A stretch of 64,000 nt of DNA from Bretschneidera sinensis (lineage: Eukaryota; Streptophyta; Magnoliopsida; Brassicales; Akaniaceae): the NCBI GenBank assembly GCA_023935145.1, contig CM043705.1, forward strand, positions 21,855,501 through 21,919,500. Direction: 5' to 3'. Positions within the stretch are counted from its first letter, which is position 1, and the number at the start of each line of letters is the position of its first letter. Below the pieces are notes generated by a model, which was given only the letters and a program-made list of their open reading frames with translations, searched no databases and was not told where the DNA came from. The position numbers were made by a program, and so were the translations under genes. Of this stretch, positions 10,833-22,148 are shown piece by piece.

Positions 10833-13800
10833 ATGGCACAAACCTCTAATCTTGACAATCAAAATGTTAAAGAGGTTAATGCCATGATTACTCGCAGCAG
10901 TAAGAAAATTGATAGACCCGCTCTACCATCAAACTTGATTCCTAACACCGTGAGAAACAAAGATGAAGCCCCCAAAGAACAAGATGCCTATAGTGATTCT
11001 TTACCGGTGTCTTTCCCTCAAGCACTTCTTAAACCTAAGGAGAGAAATTCAGCATTAAATGGTGAGATTCTTGAACAACTTCAACAAGTTAAAATTAACC
11101 TTCCTCTTCTTCATGCCATAAAACAGGTTCCCAACTATGTTAAAGTCATTAAGGATCTATGCACACTCAATAGGAGGCATAATATGAAGAAGACAGCATT
11201 TTTAACGGAGCAAGCAAGTGTGGTAATTGATAGCAAGACACCGTCCAAGTATAAAGATTCGGCCTGTCCTACGGTGGCTTGCTAAATTGGAAACAAAGCT
11301 TATGGCCAAGCATTGCTAGGTTTGGGGGCTAGTGTGAATCTCATGCCATACTCCATTTACTTGTAAATCGGCCTAGGTGAGATCAAACCCACTTCCGTGG
11401 TACTCCAACTAGCGAATCAATCGGTAAGAAAACCAAGAGATATTGTGGAAGATATTTTATTGCAAATTCACAAATTTTATTATCCATATGACTTTTTGGT
11501 GTTAGATACCATTTCTATTGTGAATACGGAGTCAAAAATTCCTTTGATTCTTGGAATACCATTCCTTGCTACCGCCAATGCCCTCATTAATTGTAGGAAT
11601 GGCCTAATGACATTATCATTTGGAAATATGACTCTAGAGGTGAATGGTCTTTCGATTCTCAAGGCAGTCACATGAAGAAGATGAGTGTTTCGACATTTAT
11701 ATGATCGATGAGCTTATTTTGGAGGATGAGTACATTAAAGATAATTCTAACTCTTTGGAATTCCTTCTTAATAATTTTTATTTTGATGATTCTTCTATTT
11801 ATCCCCATGTCGTTAACGTTGTTGATGTTTTTGATAAGTCGCATGGATTTATTAAGAAATCATGGCAACCATGCTTTGAGGAGTTGCCTAAAGAAAGGGA
11901 GGCACCCAAACTCTCTTCTAAGGAGACACCAACGCTTAATTTAGCTCCGCTACCTAAAGGACTCAAACATGTTTTTTAAGGCCCAGGTGATACCCTTCTA
12001 GTTATTATTTCCTCCGAACTTAGTGATGTGCAATGTGATAAATTATTGAATTTGTTAAGAGAGCATAAATCTGCATTAAGTTGGACCATGGACAACATAA
12101 AAGGTATTAGCCCCTTAATTTGTTCCCTTAAGATTTGTCTAGAAGAAGGAGCTAACTCTCATAGAGACCCACAAAGAAGGCTAAATCCAACAATGAAAGA
12201 GGTAGTTAAGAAAGAAGTCTTAAAACTATTGGATGCGGGAATTATATATCCAATATTCGATAGTAAGTGGGTTAGTCCAACCCAAGTAATTTCTAAGAAA
12301 GCCGAGGTGACCGTGGTAGAAAATGAAGAGGGGGTGTTAGTACCAACTAAGGTAGTGACCGGGTGGCGTATGTGCATTGATTGTAGGAAACTTAATTCAG
12401 CTACTTGAAAAGACCATTTTTCCCTTCCATTCATAGATCAAATTTTAGAACGGGTGGTTGGTCATCCTTTCTATTGTTTTTTAGATGGGTATTCGGGATA
12501 CTACCAAATAGGAATTTCCTTAGAGGATCAAGAGAATACCACCTTTATTTGTCTTTTTGGTTCTTTTGCTTTTTGTAGAATGCCCTCTGGTTTGTGTAAT
12601 GCACCAGCTACTTTTCAAAGATGCTTGATGAGTATTTTCAGTGACATGGTTGAAAAATGTGTGGAAGTGTTTATGGATGATTTAACCATGTTTGGGACTT
12701 CTTTTGGTTCATGTTTATCTAATTTAAAAATGTTTTGTGTAGGTATGAAGAGAAAGGGCTTGTGCTTAATTGGGAGAAGTGCCATTTTATGGTGTCTTTA
12801 GGAATAGTCTTGGGTCATAGAGTGTCTGAAAAGGGGATAGAAGTGGATAAATCGAAAATCAAATTAATCTCTAAACTACCAACTCCTAAGAATATTAAAG
12901 ATGTTAGGTCTCTCTTAGCGCATGTCGAGTTTTATAGAAGGTTTATTCAAAATTTTAGTGCTATCTCTAGACCCTTATATAACCTTTTGATGAAGGATAC
13001 TAAGTTTAAGTGGAGCCCCGAATATGAGCAAGCCTTTAGGACACTTGTCTCTAAGCTTGCAACCGCCCCTATTATGCAATCACCAGATTTTACCTTGTCT
13101 TTTGAGATTATGTGTGATGCTAGTGACTATGCTGTAGGGGCTGTTTTAGGACAAAGAATGGAGGGAAAACCATTTGTTGTTTATTATGCTAGTAAAACCT
13201 TGAATCATTCTCAAACGATGTACATCACAACCGAGAAAGAATTACTAGTAGTAGTATTTGCATTGGATAAATTTCGCTCTTACTTAAGATTGGTTCACCT
13301 ATCACTATATTCACAGATCACTTCACCCTTAAATTTCTTTTCTCAAAAATGGATGCTAAGGCCCATTTGATACGTTGGATTTTGCTTTTGCAGGAATTTG
13401 ACTTTACCATCAAAGACAATAAGGGGGTAGAAAATTTTGTAGCGGACCATCTATCTCGCTTGGAATTTAAGAATGATACTAACATTTTGCCCATTCTGGA
13501 AGCCTTTCCGGATGAAAATTTATTTTTTGTCCTTGGTCACACACCATGGTATGTCGACATTGCAAACTACTTGGTTTCCCGTCAAATTCCATCTACATGG
13601 AGTGCGCAAGATAAGCGTAAGTTTTTGGCTAAGGTAAAGAATTTTTATTGGAATGATCCTTATCTTTTTAAATATTGCCCTAATCAAATAATAAGAAGAT
13701 GCATTCCGAATATGGAAGTTAATAGTGTGTTAACTATTTGTCATACCTATGCTTGTGGTGGCCACTTTTCTATTAAAAAAATAGCTGCAAAAATTTTGCA

Positions 13801-14844
13801 ATGCGATTTTTATTGGCCTACTTTATTCAATGATGCTAATGAGTTTTGTCGATCATGTGAAAGATGTCAAAAGTTTGGTTCATTGTCCCACCGTTATATG
13901 ATGCCTCTCAACCCGATCTTAGTGATGGAAATCTTTGATTGTTGAGGGATCGATTTTACGGGACCATTCCCACCTTATTTTGGGTATCTTTACATTTTTC
14001 TTACCATTGATTATGTTTCTAAATGGGTTGAAGCAATACCTTACCGCACTAATGACAATACAGTTGTTGTTAAATTTCTTAAAGATCATATTTTATCTAG
14101 GTACGGTACTCCACGTGTTATAATTAGTGATCAAGAGTCATATTTTTGTAACCGTTCTTTTGAGGCTTTAATGCGCAGGTATGGAGTCACCCATAAGGTT
14201 TCAACAGCTTATCATCCACAAACCAATGGCCAATCTGAACTAGCAAATAGAGAAATTAAGTGAATACTTGAAAAAACGATAAATTCCAATCGAAAGATTG
14301 GTCTTTGAGCCCATTGGATGCATTTTGGGCATACCAAACAGCATACAAGACGGTTCTTTGAGCATCTCTTTATCGGTTGGTATTCGACAAAGCATGTCAC
14401 TTGCCGGTAGAACTTGAGCAGAGAGCATATTGGGCAATTTGAAATTTTAACTATAACTTGAAGATGTCCGGTGAGGAGAGGAAAATGCAACTTTGTGAAC
14501 TTGGGGAGTTGAGGGATGATGCATATGATAATGCTAAGGACTTAAAGTCAAGAATGAAAGTGGTGCATGATTAGAAAATACTTCGAAAAAATTTTGAACA
14601 AGGTAATAAATTTTTTCTTTATGACTCGTGATTACACTTCCATCCAGGAAAATTGCGATCACGATGGAAGGGACCTTATGTTGTGAAGAGTGTTTTTCCC
14701 AATGGAGTAGTAGAGATTGAAGATTCTTCTGACAATCGTGCATTTCGAATTAATGGTGAAAGCTTGAAGCTCTACTTGGAACATGAATGTGTTAAAGATA
14801 AGCCCGAACAGATCTCTTTGGTGGCCCCAGTTTATCCTTCTTAA
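10833..14844 (+). pseudogene. Athila pol: protease, reverse transcriptase, RNase H, integrase
   Basis: Order of domains: protease at about 11290-11640 (ALLGLGASVNLMPYSIY, where the catalytic Asp of D-L-G-A is Gly at codon 11319-11321); reverse transcriptase at about 12028-12800 (VTGWRMCIDCRKLN, RMPSGLCNAPATFQR, catalytic FMDD at about 12672); RNase H at about 13010-13330 (MCDASDYAVGAVLGQ); integrase zinc-binding region at about 13735-13880 (HTYACGGHF then CERCQKFG); integrase core at 13950-14270 (IDFTGP, ISDQESYF, QTNGQSELANREIK), and the C-terminal integrase segment at 14640-14844 (RSRWKGPYVVKSVFPNGVVE). A frameshift near 12740, a TGA at 13942 in place of the usual Trp, and stops around 12406, 14260 and 14310 disable it. 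Confidence 0.92.
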
Positions 14845-15081
14845 ATCGGGTATTTTCGTTCCATTGTACATTAGTTTTAATTTTGTTGAGTCTTTGTTAA
14901 TTTTAGAATTTTTGTTTTTAGTTAATTCTGTTTTAATTTTAATTTTAATTTTTATTTAGATTTAATTTAATTTTAAGTTTTATTTAGATTTAATTTAATT
15001 TTAAGTTTTAGGTTTATTTTCATTAATTTTAGTTTATATTTTTATGCCTTTTTATTTGTTACTTTTCAGCACAAACAAGAA

Positions 15082-15317
15082 GGCCTAGTGTGCGTCGTGG
15101 CCCAAAATCTCGCGTCGTGCCCACCAGTAACCACCAGATTTCAAGGTCCAGTGTGTGCGCCATGGCCCAAAATCTCACGCCATGCCCACCAGCAACCACC
15201 AGATTTCAAGGCCCAGTGTGAGCCGCGGCCCAAAATCTCACGTCGCGCCCACCAGCAACCACGAGGTTTCAAGGCCCAGTGTGTGCGCCGTGGCACGGCC
15301 TAGTGTGTGCCACAGCA
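15082..15317 (+). repeat. GC-rich tandem repeat between pol and env-like frame
   Basis: Three units of 63-65 bp (15082-15144, 15145-15209, 15210-15272) and partial further units (15273-15317) share GGCCCAGTGTG, GCCCAAAATCTCACG and CCCACCAGCAACCA. The recurring GTGCGCCGCGGC-like core also occurs in the LTRs (8240-8370 and 18920-19065). Open frames here are short and repetitive and are not taken as coding. Confidence 0.85.
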
Positions 15318-15790
15318 TGCTTGCAATAAAATTGGGGGTTAGGTTTAAGCGCCGCAGCATGGGTAAGTGTGCGCCGTAGCGCAAAGTCACAATCAGCTTT
15401 TTAAAACCCATTTTTCCCTCTTTGTTCTTCATTTTTTTTAAAAGAAAACAACAACTCTTCTACTCTCTCTCAACTTCTCTCCAAATCCATCCTTACCCAT
15501 CTATTTTTTTCTCATTCTTTCTTGATTCTAACACAATTTCTTGAGGAATTCTTCACTTATATTGAAGATTTTGCTGCAAATTTGTCCACAAAGCTTTGGA
15601 TTCAATAGGATTACGAGATTTCAAGAGGATTACGAGATTTCAAGAGGATTTCGAGTTTGTGGGTTTTCTTTCCAACTTTGAGCAGATTATTTATCAAGTA
15701 AGGTTAATCTCCTTCTCTTTGTTGTGGATTTGTGATATTTGAGTGGTTGCATTTGAATTAGTTCTCTTGTCTTAGAACAATTTGATCCAA

Positions 15791-16898
15791 ATGGCCCCTA
15801 AAACTAAGAGACAAAGGGGGAAACAGCCTCAAGAGTTTGATGATAGTAAATTTGTCAATTTTAATGCTACTGAGAGGTATGTTAGTTTAATGCATGCTAG
15901 GAGACCCATTCCTGAAAGAGGTTTCACTATCACAGAGAGGGGAAACCCAACTTTGTCTAAGATGATTGCTGATAGGAATTGGGGTGCATTTAGGGGACAA
16001 CCACCTAATTCCATTATTAATGTGGTTAGAGAATTTTATGCTAATACGGAAGAGCATATGAATGGAAAAGTGATGGTTAGAGGAAAAACAATTTCCTTTG
16101 ACAGTGCATCTATTAACAGATTTTATGGGCTACCCGACATTGAGAATAGCGAATATATTGTTTATTTGTCTAATGTTGACTATTATGAGGTTTGTAATAC
16201 ACTCTGTATTCTAGGCACGACTTGGAAGCTGTCGGGTGGTAATCCTAAGACCTTGCCAGGTACTTCTTTGACTGTGAATGCTTGGGCTTGGCAATACTTT
16301 GTGTGTCAGAAGATGATGTCTGCTATGCATTATAGCGATGTTACTGTTGAGAGTTGTTCTTATTTATGCTATTTTGATGGGTATGACTTTTGATGTGGGC
16401 CGAATTATGTTTAATTCTATCATTTATACTGTGAGACAAAAGTTTGGTCTATACTTCCCTTCCTTGGTTACCTAGTTATGCATCCGAGCTGGCATCCAAT
16501 ACAGTAGTGATGAGGAAGCACAGCACCCCAAGAAGCCTATCGATGACGGAATGCTCAATGTGATTAAGGTAATGAGATTGCAAGCTCCGAAAGAGGGAGC
16601 AGCGGCTGCTGTCCCACCTCCACCTCCTAGGTCTTTGACTGTTGCAGAGTGGCTTGAGCGTTTAGAGATTCGATATGATGAGCATTAGAAATTCTTACAG
16701 GATAGGTTTGATCATCAGGATCGATTCTTAGCCAGGCAAGCAGACTATCATGCGGCGATTTACTCTTCTTTTGGTCAGATGTACCAATACCTTGTTTCCA
16801 CCACCGGTTGTGATATGGATCACTTTCCCACCTTGCCACCCTATCCGGGTTCATCCTTTGATCCAGCTCTAGAGGAGGAAGATGACATGGCGGGTTAA
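15791..16898 (+). pseudogene. Athila env-like third reading frame
   Basis: ATG at 15791 opens a frame encoding MAPKTKRQRGKQ, with the block INRFYGLPD at about 16110-16137 and NAWAWQYFVCQKMM at about 16276-16317. This domain is typical of Athila elements and is often annotated only as a putative plant transposon protein. A frameshift near 16385 is followed by a stop near 16474. The C-terminal part (PPPPPRSLTVAEWLERL; ending DPALEEEDDMAG) is readable from about 16544 to the TAA at 16896-16898, with an internal TAG at about 16687. Calling it env-like follows its position; no clear signal peptide or fusion peptide was seen. Confidence 0.8.
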
Positions 16899-18622
16899 CT
16901 TTTGGGTTGTCTCTTGTTTGTTTCATTTTATTTTATTTTCGGATGACTGTATTAACTTGTATTCTGTACTCTTTTTTGTTATCTTTATTTTTCTTACTTC
17001 ATTTTTTATTTTTACTTATTTATTTAGTTTTGATGTGCTAACCTAACATTCGGTGGGAATCTTAATGTTACATTATAGTTTCCTTCTTTTTGTTTGTTTT
17101 GTTCTATGTTAGAGATCGAAATTTCAAAAAGAGGAACAGTATGGAGTTCAAATGGTCGTGCACAATTTTTGGCTTCCTCGCACGTTTGGTTAATAAGGGA
17201 GTTCCCTTTACCTTTTCTTTCACATTGAGGACAATGCAAATCTTAAGTTGGGGGTGGAGGAAAAGATTTCTTATTCCATACCATTGAATTGTTTGGGGTC
17301 ACTTTCCCTTTTTCATTTTAATTCGTTTGTTAGGATAAATTTTATATATATATATATATATTGTTTGTTCTTAGTATGCTTTGTGTTCACTTTGGAGTTA
17401 ATTTACATGTCAATGATATGAGTTTAATTAAGATAGTATATAGCGTTTAGAAGAAGTTAAATCTTGCTTCGGTTTGAGAATAATTTTAAGTGTCGATCTT
17501 CATTTGGTTTGAGACTCTGGTTTGCAGTAAGATTTCATGATTAGTCTATTACATTTAGAGAAGTTTTATGTGTAAATGTTTTGTGAATACTTTTGTGGTC
17601 TCGACAAGCTCTAGAACTTATTTGATAATCACATAAGGCGAAATCCTAAAATGCACACGACTTAGGATATGATGTAGGCCATCTTTGGACCGTTTGAGCC
17701 TTTCAAGCTTACCTTTGTTATATTTATCGTTAGTTACCTGTTTGAGCATTTTTCTTGAAGAAAAAAAATTGAGCCTTGTTTCTTTCGATATCCCATTTAC
17801 ATACTTTTATGAGCCTAAAAATATTTTCTCTTTACCTTTCTTTTAAGAGAACTTAGTTTATACACATTTGTTGAGAAGCACTTAAAAGAAGTAAGGATGG
17901 AAATATAGAAAAAAAAAATTACTACCATAACTCAAGTACAGTAAAGGAGATAGGTTGAGGGTTGTGGAAAAGAGTAAAAAATGAAAACAAAGGTGAATAG
18001 TTATGTGCTAAAAAAAAAGAAGTGAATTTTGGCAAAGAAAGAAGAAAAAAATGGTGAATTATTGAGAGAAATGCTCGAAAAATGGTTGAATGAGTTGGGT
18101 GTTGAAGTAAAGTTATCTTGTGCTTAAAGTGGTTGTGTTTAAAATTAAGAGATTGAGTTCTTTTACTTGTTTAATCCTTCCCGTTCTTTCTTGACCTTTA
18201 CCTTAGCCTGACGTTACAAGCCTATTAAAAGACCTATTGATCTGATATAGTGTGATTTTTCTATATTAGTGGAGAATGATTTGAAAAGTGAGCATATGGA
18301 GTTTGATTTATGATTGATGTCACGTAATTTAATACGTCATTAGAGGCCAAGACTTGTATTCATGAATGTTGTGCATAAAATCATCCAGGTGTTTGGATTA
18401 ATGGATTGTGGTAAAATGGGTGTTAAGAGTCGATAACAAATTTGAGGTTGATGTTTGGATTACTTTTGGACTTGGGTGGCATTTAATGATTCTATGTGTT
18501 GTGTGTTATGTGCAATTTTTGAGACAAAAAGTTGAATTACTCTTGGATTAACACTAACATTGATTTATTTTGTTTTGATTTCTAATATAGAATTCATTTC
18601 ATTTTTTTTTTCGCTTGAATTG
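16899..18622 (+). other. Athila 3' non-coding region
   Basis: No gene is seen. At 17223-17261 lies the stretch containing ATTGAGGACAATGCAAATC and AAGTTGGGGGTGG, a conserved non-coding motif recurrent in Athila and Tat elements that resembles an internal polypurine tract. A TA microsatellite is at 17342-17361. The remainder is AT-rich and includes repetitive poly-A runs (17760-18060). Confidence 0.75.
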
Positions 18623-18654
18623 CTAGGGACTAGCAATAAGCTAGTTAAGGGTTA
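18623..18654 (+). other. Athila polypurine-tract region
   Basis: GCTAGGGACTAGCAATAAGC followed by TAGTTAAGGG directly precedes the 3' LTR. The GACTAGCAA..AGCTA block before the LTR is typical of these elements; the purine run is eroded. Confidence 0.65.
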
Positions 18655-19932
18655 TGATAAGAGTCATAAAATACATCTTAATAGTATTTATTTGTTAGCA
18701 TTTTAGGGTTGATTTAGGACTGAATTACACATTTATGCCTTAATAATTCTAAAGTGTCATTCTTGGTTCATTGATTTATTTTGATGCATTTTCAGGTATT
18801 TTGGGTTTAAAAGAGATGGAAAAGCTAACGTTGCTTAAAGCACGAAGATTCTATACATATCAGAATGAAGGAGTGGTTTTAAAAGGATAAAATGAAGAGA
18901 AACCCATTTTTAGGGTTCCATGCCGCAGCGAGGCAAGGTGTGCACCGCGGCCACCAACACCATTAACAAGCAAGGATCAAGGACGGCGCCGCGGCGAGGC
19001 AAGGTTTACGCTGCGGTGCATGAGGGTTTTTACAGCCGTGCTGCGGCTTCCCTTTTCTGTGCCATAGCGCGAATGTGATTCCCCTGTTTCTGTTTCACGA
19101 CCTTATTAGGGCTTTAATGACATTTCTTGACCCGAAAATACCCTTGAACCTTTTGGGGTATTAATAGAACACTTATGATTTGCTGAAAAATAGGCTGGAA
19201 TTAGGAGAGCTACCATATTCTTCTTTATTAAGGTGATCAAGCATGAGTCTAATGTCCAACTAAACTCCAAGCAAGGCAAAGGGATAAATTCCTAGGTGTA
19301 GTTGTTCTTATTTCTATCATTGATTCAGTTGTATGGATTGATTATTAAACATTGTTTATGATTTACTCTTTGATTAAGTAAGAATGAGAGGATTTACTCT
19401 TAATCTGGTGATTGCATCTTTCTCCTCCATATAAGTCTAGTCAAGCTCTTCTTATGTCAAGCTATTACATATGATTGATTTCGATAGATTTATCTTATAG
19501 GTTTGTCTATTACTGCGGTATTGTTATTGAAATATATTGTCGCTTCTTGATAATTTATAAGATAGGTCATGTGTGTTTGAATTGGAATTAAAGAGTAATT
19601 TGTAGCAATTACATTAGAGTGTTTATGTGCTTTGATTGAATATTTACCAATTGTTTGTTTGGGATGTGAAACTAGCAATTGAGATAAAAACAATAGAGTT
19701 AAGATAAGAATAAGGCAACGAACTTAGGAAAGATTCCTGGAACCTTGTTATTTCTTTATTGAATTCTTCGTCATATTTTCACAACTCTCTCATATAATTT
19801 CATTCGTAAAACTCAGATTTTCTTATTTGAATTTTATTGTTTAGTGTTAAACCTTCTCTTGTAGTTCGCTTTCCTCGTGGGATTGACACCTTAGCTATGC
19901 ACAATAATCGCATGTTAGTTTGAGCGTAATCA
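18655..19932 (+). repeat. Athila 3' LTR
   Basis: It starts TGATAAGAGTCATAAAATAC and ends GAGCGTAATCA. Length is 1278 bp against 1285 for the 5' copy. Most differences are C/T or G/A, many at former CG sites in the GC-rich block at 18920-19065. Confidence 0.93.
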
Positions 19933-20277
19933 TGAAGCTCATCCCTCATTATACAATGATTTCAGGTAGCAGACAGGACAAGTAGTCTGGTGGGTCAAAA
20001 GTCATACGGATTCAATATTTGTAAGCCATGTATGTGTCAATATCCTCAGACTAGTGAGAAAATGAAATAAATATTTGTAAATATTCATGCATCTTACGTT
20101 GTATATTATATGTAAGTTAATATCATATTTATGTACCTCATATTGTTGAGGTTTGAGAATTAAAATAAAAAAAATTTGTTAGTATTTTTTTTATTGTTGA
20201 ATATATGTGTCGTACTGGGATTCTCAAAATGTGATTACACCATTTCGAGGGTGGCCAACCCGGGATGGGTCGTTACA

Positions 20278-22133
20278 ATGTAATATCGGGAAATGGCATA
20301 ACAGTTGATCCACAAAAGGTAAAGGCAATGTTAAGTTAGGAGAGACCAACTAATGTGACTGAAATTAGAATCTTCTTGGGGTTAGCTAGTTATTATAGAT
20401 GATTCTTTCAGAATTTTTCTATTATTGAAATACTGTTGAATAGACTGACCAGGAAAGAGGTGAGATTTGTATGGTGAAGGAAGTGTGAGAAAATTTTTCC
20501 AATTTCTAAAAAGAAACATACTACAGCTCCAGTATTCGTGTTTCCTTTTGGTGATGAAGGATTTGTGGTGTATAGTGATGCATCGCATCAATGGTTGGGA
20601 TATATATAACATAGGAAAGTTGTGGCCTGTACTTCTAGGCAATTGAAGATTCATGATAGAAATTACCCTACTCATAACTTAGAGTTAGCTGCTTGCCCAT
20701 AGAGAGTTGAATTTGAGGCAAAGATGGTAGATGGAGTTAATTAGTAACGATGATTGTACAATTCATTATCATCTAGAAAATACGAAGGTGATAGCTGATG
20801 CATTGAATAGAAAGTCTACAAGAAGGTTAACTGTTATTTGGAGTCCTGATGTGAAATTGATGATAGAAGTAAAAAGCATAAAAATAAAGTTGAATATCAG
20901 TGATAGAGGATCATTGTAAATGAATATGGTTGTACAGTCATCCATAGTAAAATGCTTTAGAGATGCAAGGTAGAGATGAAGAGATAGAAAAGATTAGGCA
21001 TTGGGTGCTTACTAGAAAGCAATATGAGTTCAAAATTTGAAGTGAGGGTATTTTGGTATTGGAACATGGATTTGTGTTCCCAATAATGTGTAGTTGAGAA
21101 AGAAGATATTGAGAAAGGTATATGAAGATGTATATTCGATGCAAACAAGTAACAATAAGATGTATAAAGGATGGAGACAGAATTTCTAGTGGTCAGGATT
21201 GAAAAAGGATGTAGCTGAAATTGTGAGGTGGTATGGAGCACCATCAAGCATAGTGTCAAATAGATATACTAGATTTACATCTTGGTTTTGGAGAGGCTTT
21301 CAGAAACCCATGGGTATACAGTTACAATTTAATAAAAAAAATTCATGCTCAGACAGAAAGGATTATTAGAGTACTAGAAGATATGTTAAGAGCAAATGTG
21401 ATGAGTTTCTCAGTAAGTTATGATGCTTACATGCCATCGATTGAAATTGCTTATAATAATAAGTATCAAACTAGTATTGGGATGACACCGATTGAGACGT
21501 TGTATGGTAGGAGGTGTAGAACTCCTATATGTTGGGAAGAAATGGTAGAGAGAAATATATTCGGTCCATCATTTATTGAGCTAACAACTAAGAGGATCAA
21601 ATTGGTTAGAGAGAACCGTAAAGCAGCACAGAGTAGACCGAATAGCTATGCAGATACTAAGAGAATACCTCTTGAATTTCAAGTAGGTGATTAGGTGTAA
21701 TTAAATATATCTCCGTGAAAATGTGTGTTGAGGATCAAAAGAAAGAAAAGTTGAGTTTGAGGTAATTGGGACCCTATAAGGTTGTTGAAAAAGTTGGGCT
21801 AGTTGTGAGTAGTCTGGATTTGCCTCCAGAATTTAAAACATTTATATAATGTATTTCATGTTTTACTTTTAAGAAAGTGTTTACATGATGAATATTATAA
21901 TATTTCAAGCTAAACTATAGAAATTCAGAAAGACTGGGCTTGTATACAAGTACCAGTGAGAATTTTAGACAAAAGAACAAATCTTATATAATAAAATAAT
22001 TCCATTAGTTCAAGTTCTGTGGCGGAATAAGGATGTTGAAGAGATTACGTGAAGATGTGAGACAATTATGAAGAAAAATTATTCACATTTGTTTCTAGAG
22101 TAAATTAAGGAAATTTCGGCGACGAAATTTTTG
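20278..22133 (+). pseudogene. gypsy (Tekay-like) RT end, RNase H and integrase
   Basis: This continues the frame broken at 6152: ISGNGITVDPQKVKAML and EIRIFLGLASYYR (20283-20400) belong to the end of reverse transcriptase, followed by RNase H around 20555-20700 (FVVYSDASH; IHDRNYPTHNLELAA). Integrase remnants are at 21230-21690 (WYGAPSSIVSNRYTRFTS; EIAYNNKYQTSIGMTPIE; GRRCRTPICW; ending FQVGD). A deletion between 20705 and 20750 and many stops make it defunct. Confidence 0.9.
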
Positions 22134-22148
22134 TAAGGTGGGTAGAAT
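22134..22148 (+). other. polypurine tract of the Tekay-like element
   Basis: TAAGGTGGGTAGAAT abuts the 3' LTR start at 22149 and follows GGCGACGAAATTTTTG. A similar tract preceding the 3' LTR is characteristic of Tekay/Del elements. Confidence 0.75.

Larger units (their letters stand above)
7976..19932 (+). mobile_element. Athila-type Ty3/gypsy element with env-like third reading frame
   Basis: A structurally complete but decayed element of about 11.96 kb. 5' LTR 7976-9260, primer binding site 9266-9283, gag 9407-10508, pol 10833-14844, an env-like region 15791-16898, a conserved non-coding tail, polypurine region 18623-18654 and 3' LTR 18655-19932. TGAAG at 7971-7975 and 19933-19937 is the target duplication. 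Asp-tRNA-type priming, the VTGWRMCIDCRKLN-type reverse transcriptase with its long insert before VTGW, and the third frame after integrase identify the Athila branch. The two LTRs differ at about 13 of the first 265 aligned bases by eye (roughly 5%), mostly transitions, so it is the youngest level of the nest but not recent. Confidence 0.93.
6153..20277 (+). mobile_element. solo LTR of the same Tekay-like family, itself split by Athila
   Basis: The segment begins TGTAATACCCGTA and ends GGGTCGTTACA, exactly like the LTRs of the surrounding element, and is flanked by ATGTA at 6148-6152 and 20278-20282. Without the Athila insert (7976-19932) and its duplicated TGAAG, it measures about 2163 bp, close to the 2104 bp of the 3' LTR. 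No internal domain or second LTR lies between the two target duplications, so it is a solo LTR left by recombination between the two LTRs of a complete copy. It interrupts the reverse transcriptase of its own relative. Confidence 0.9.
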
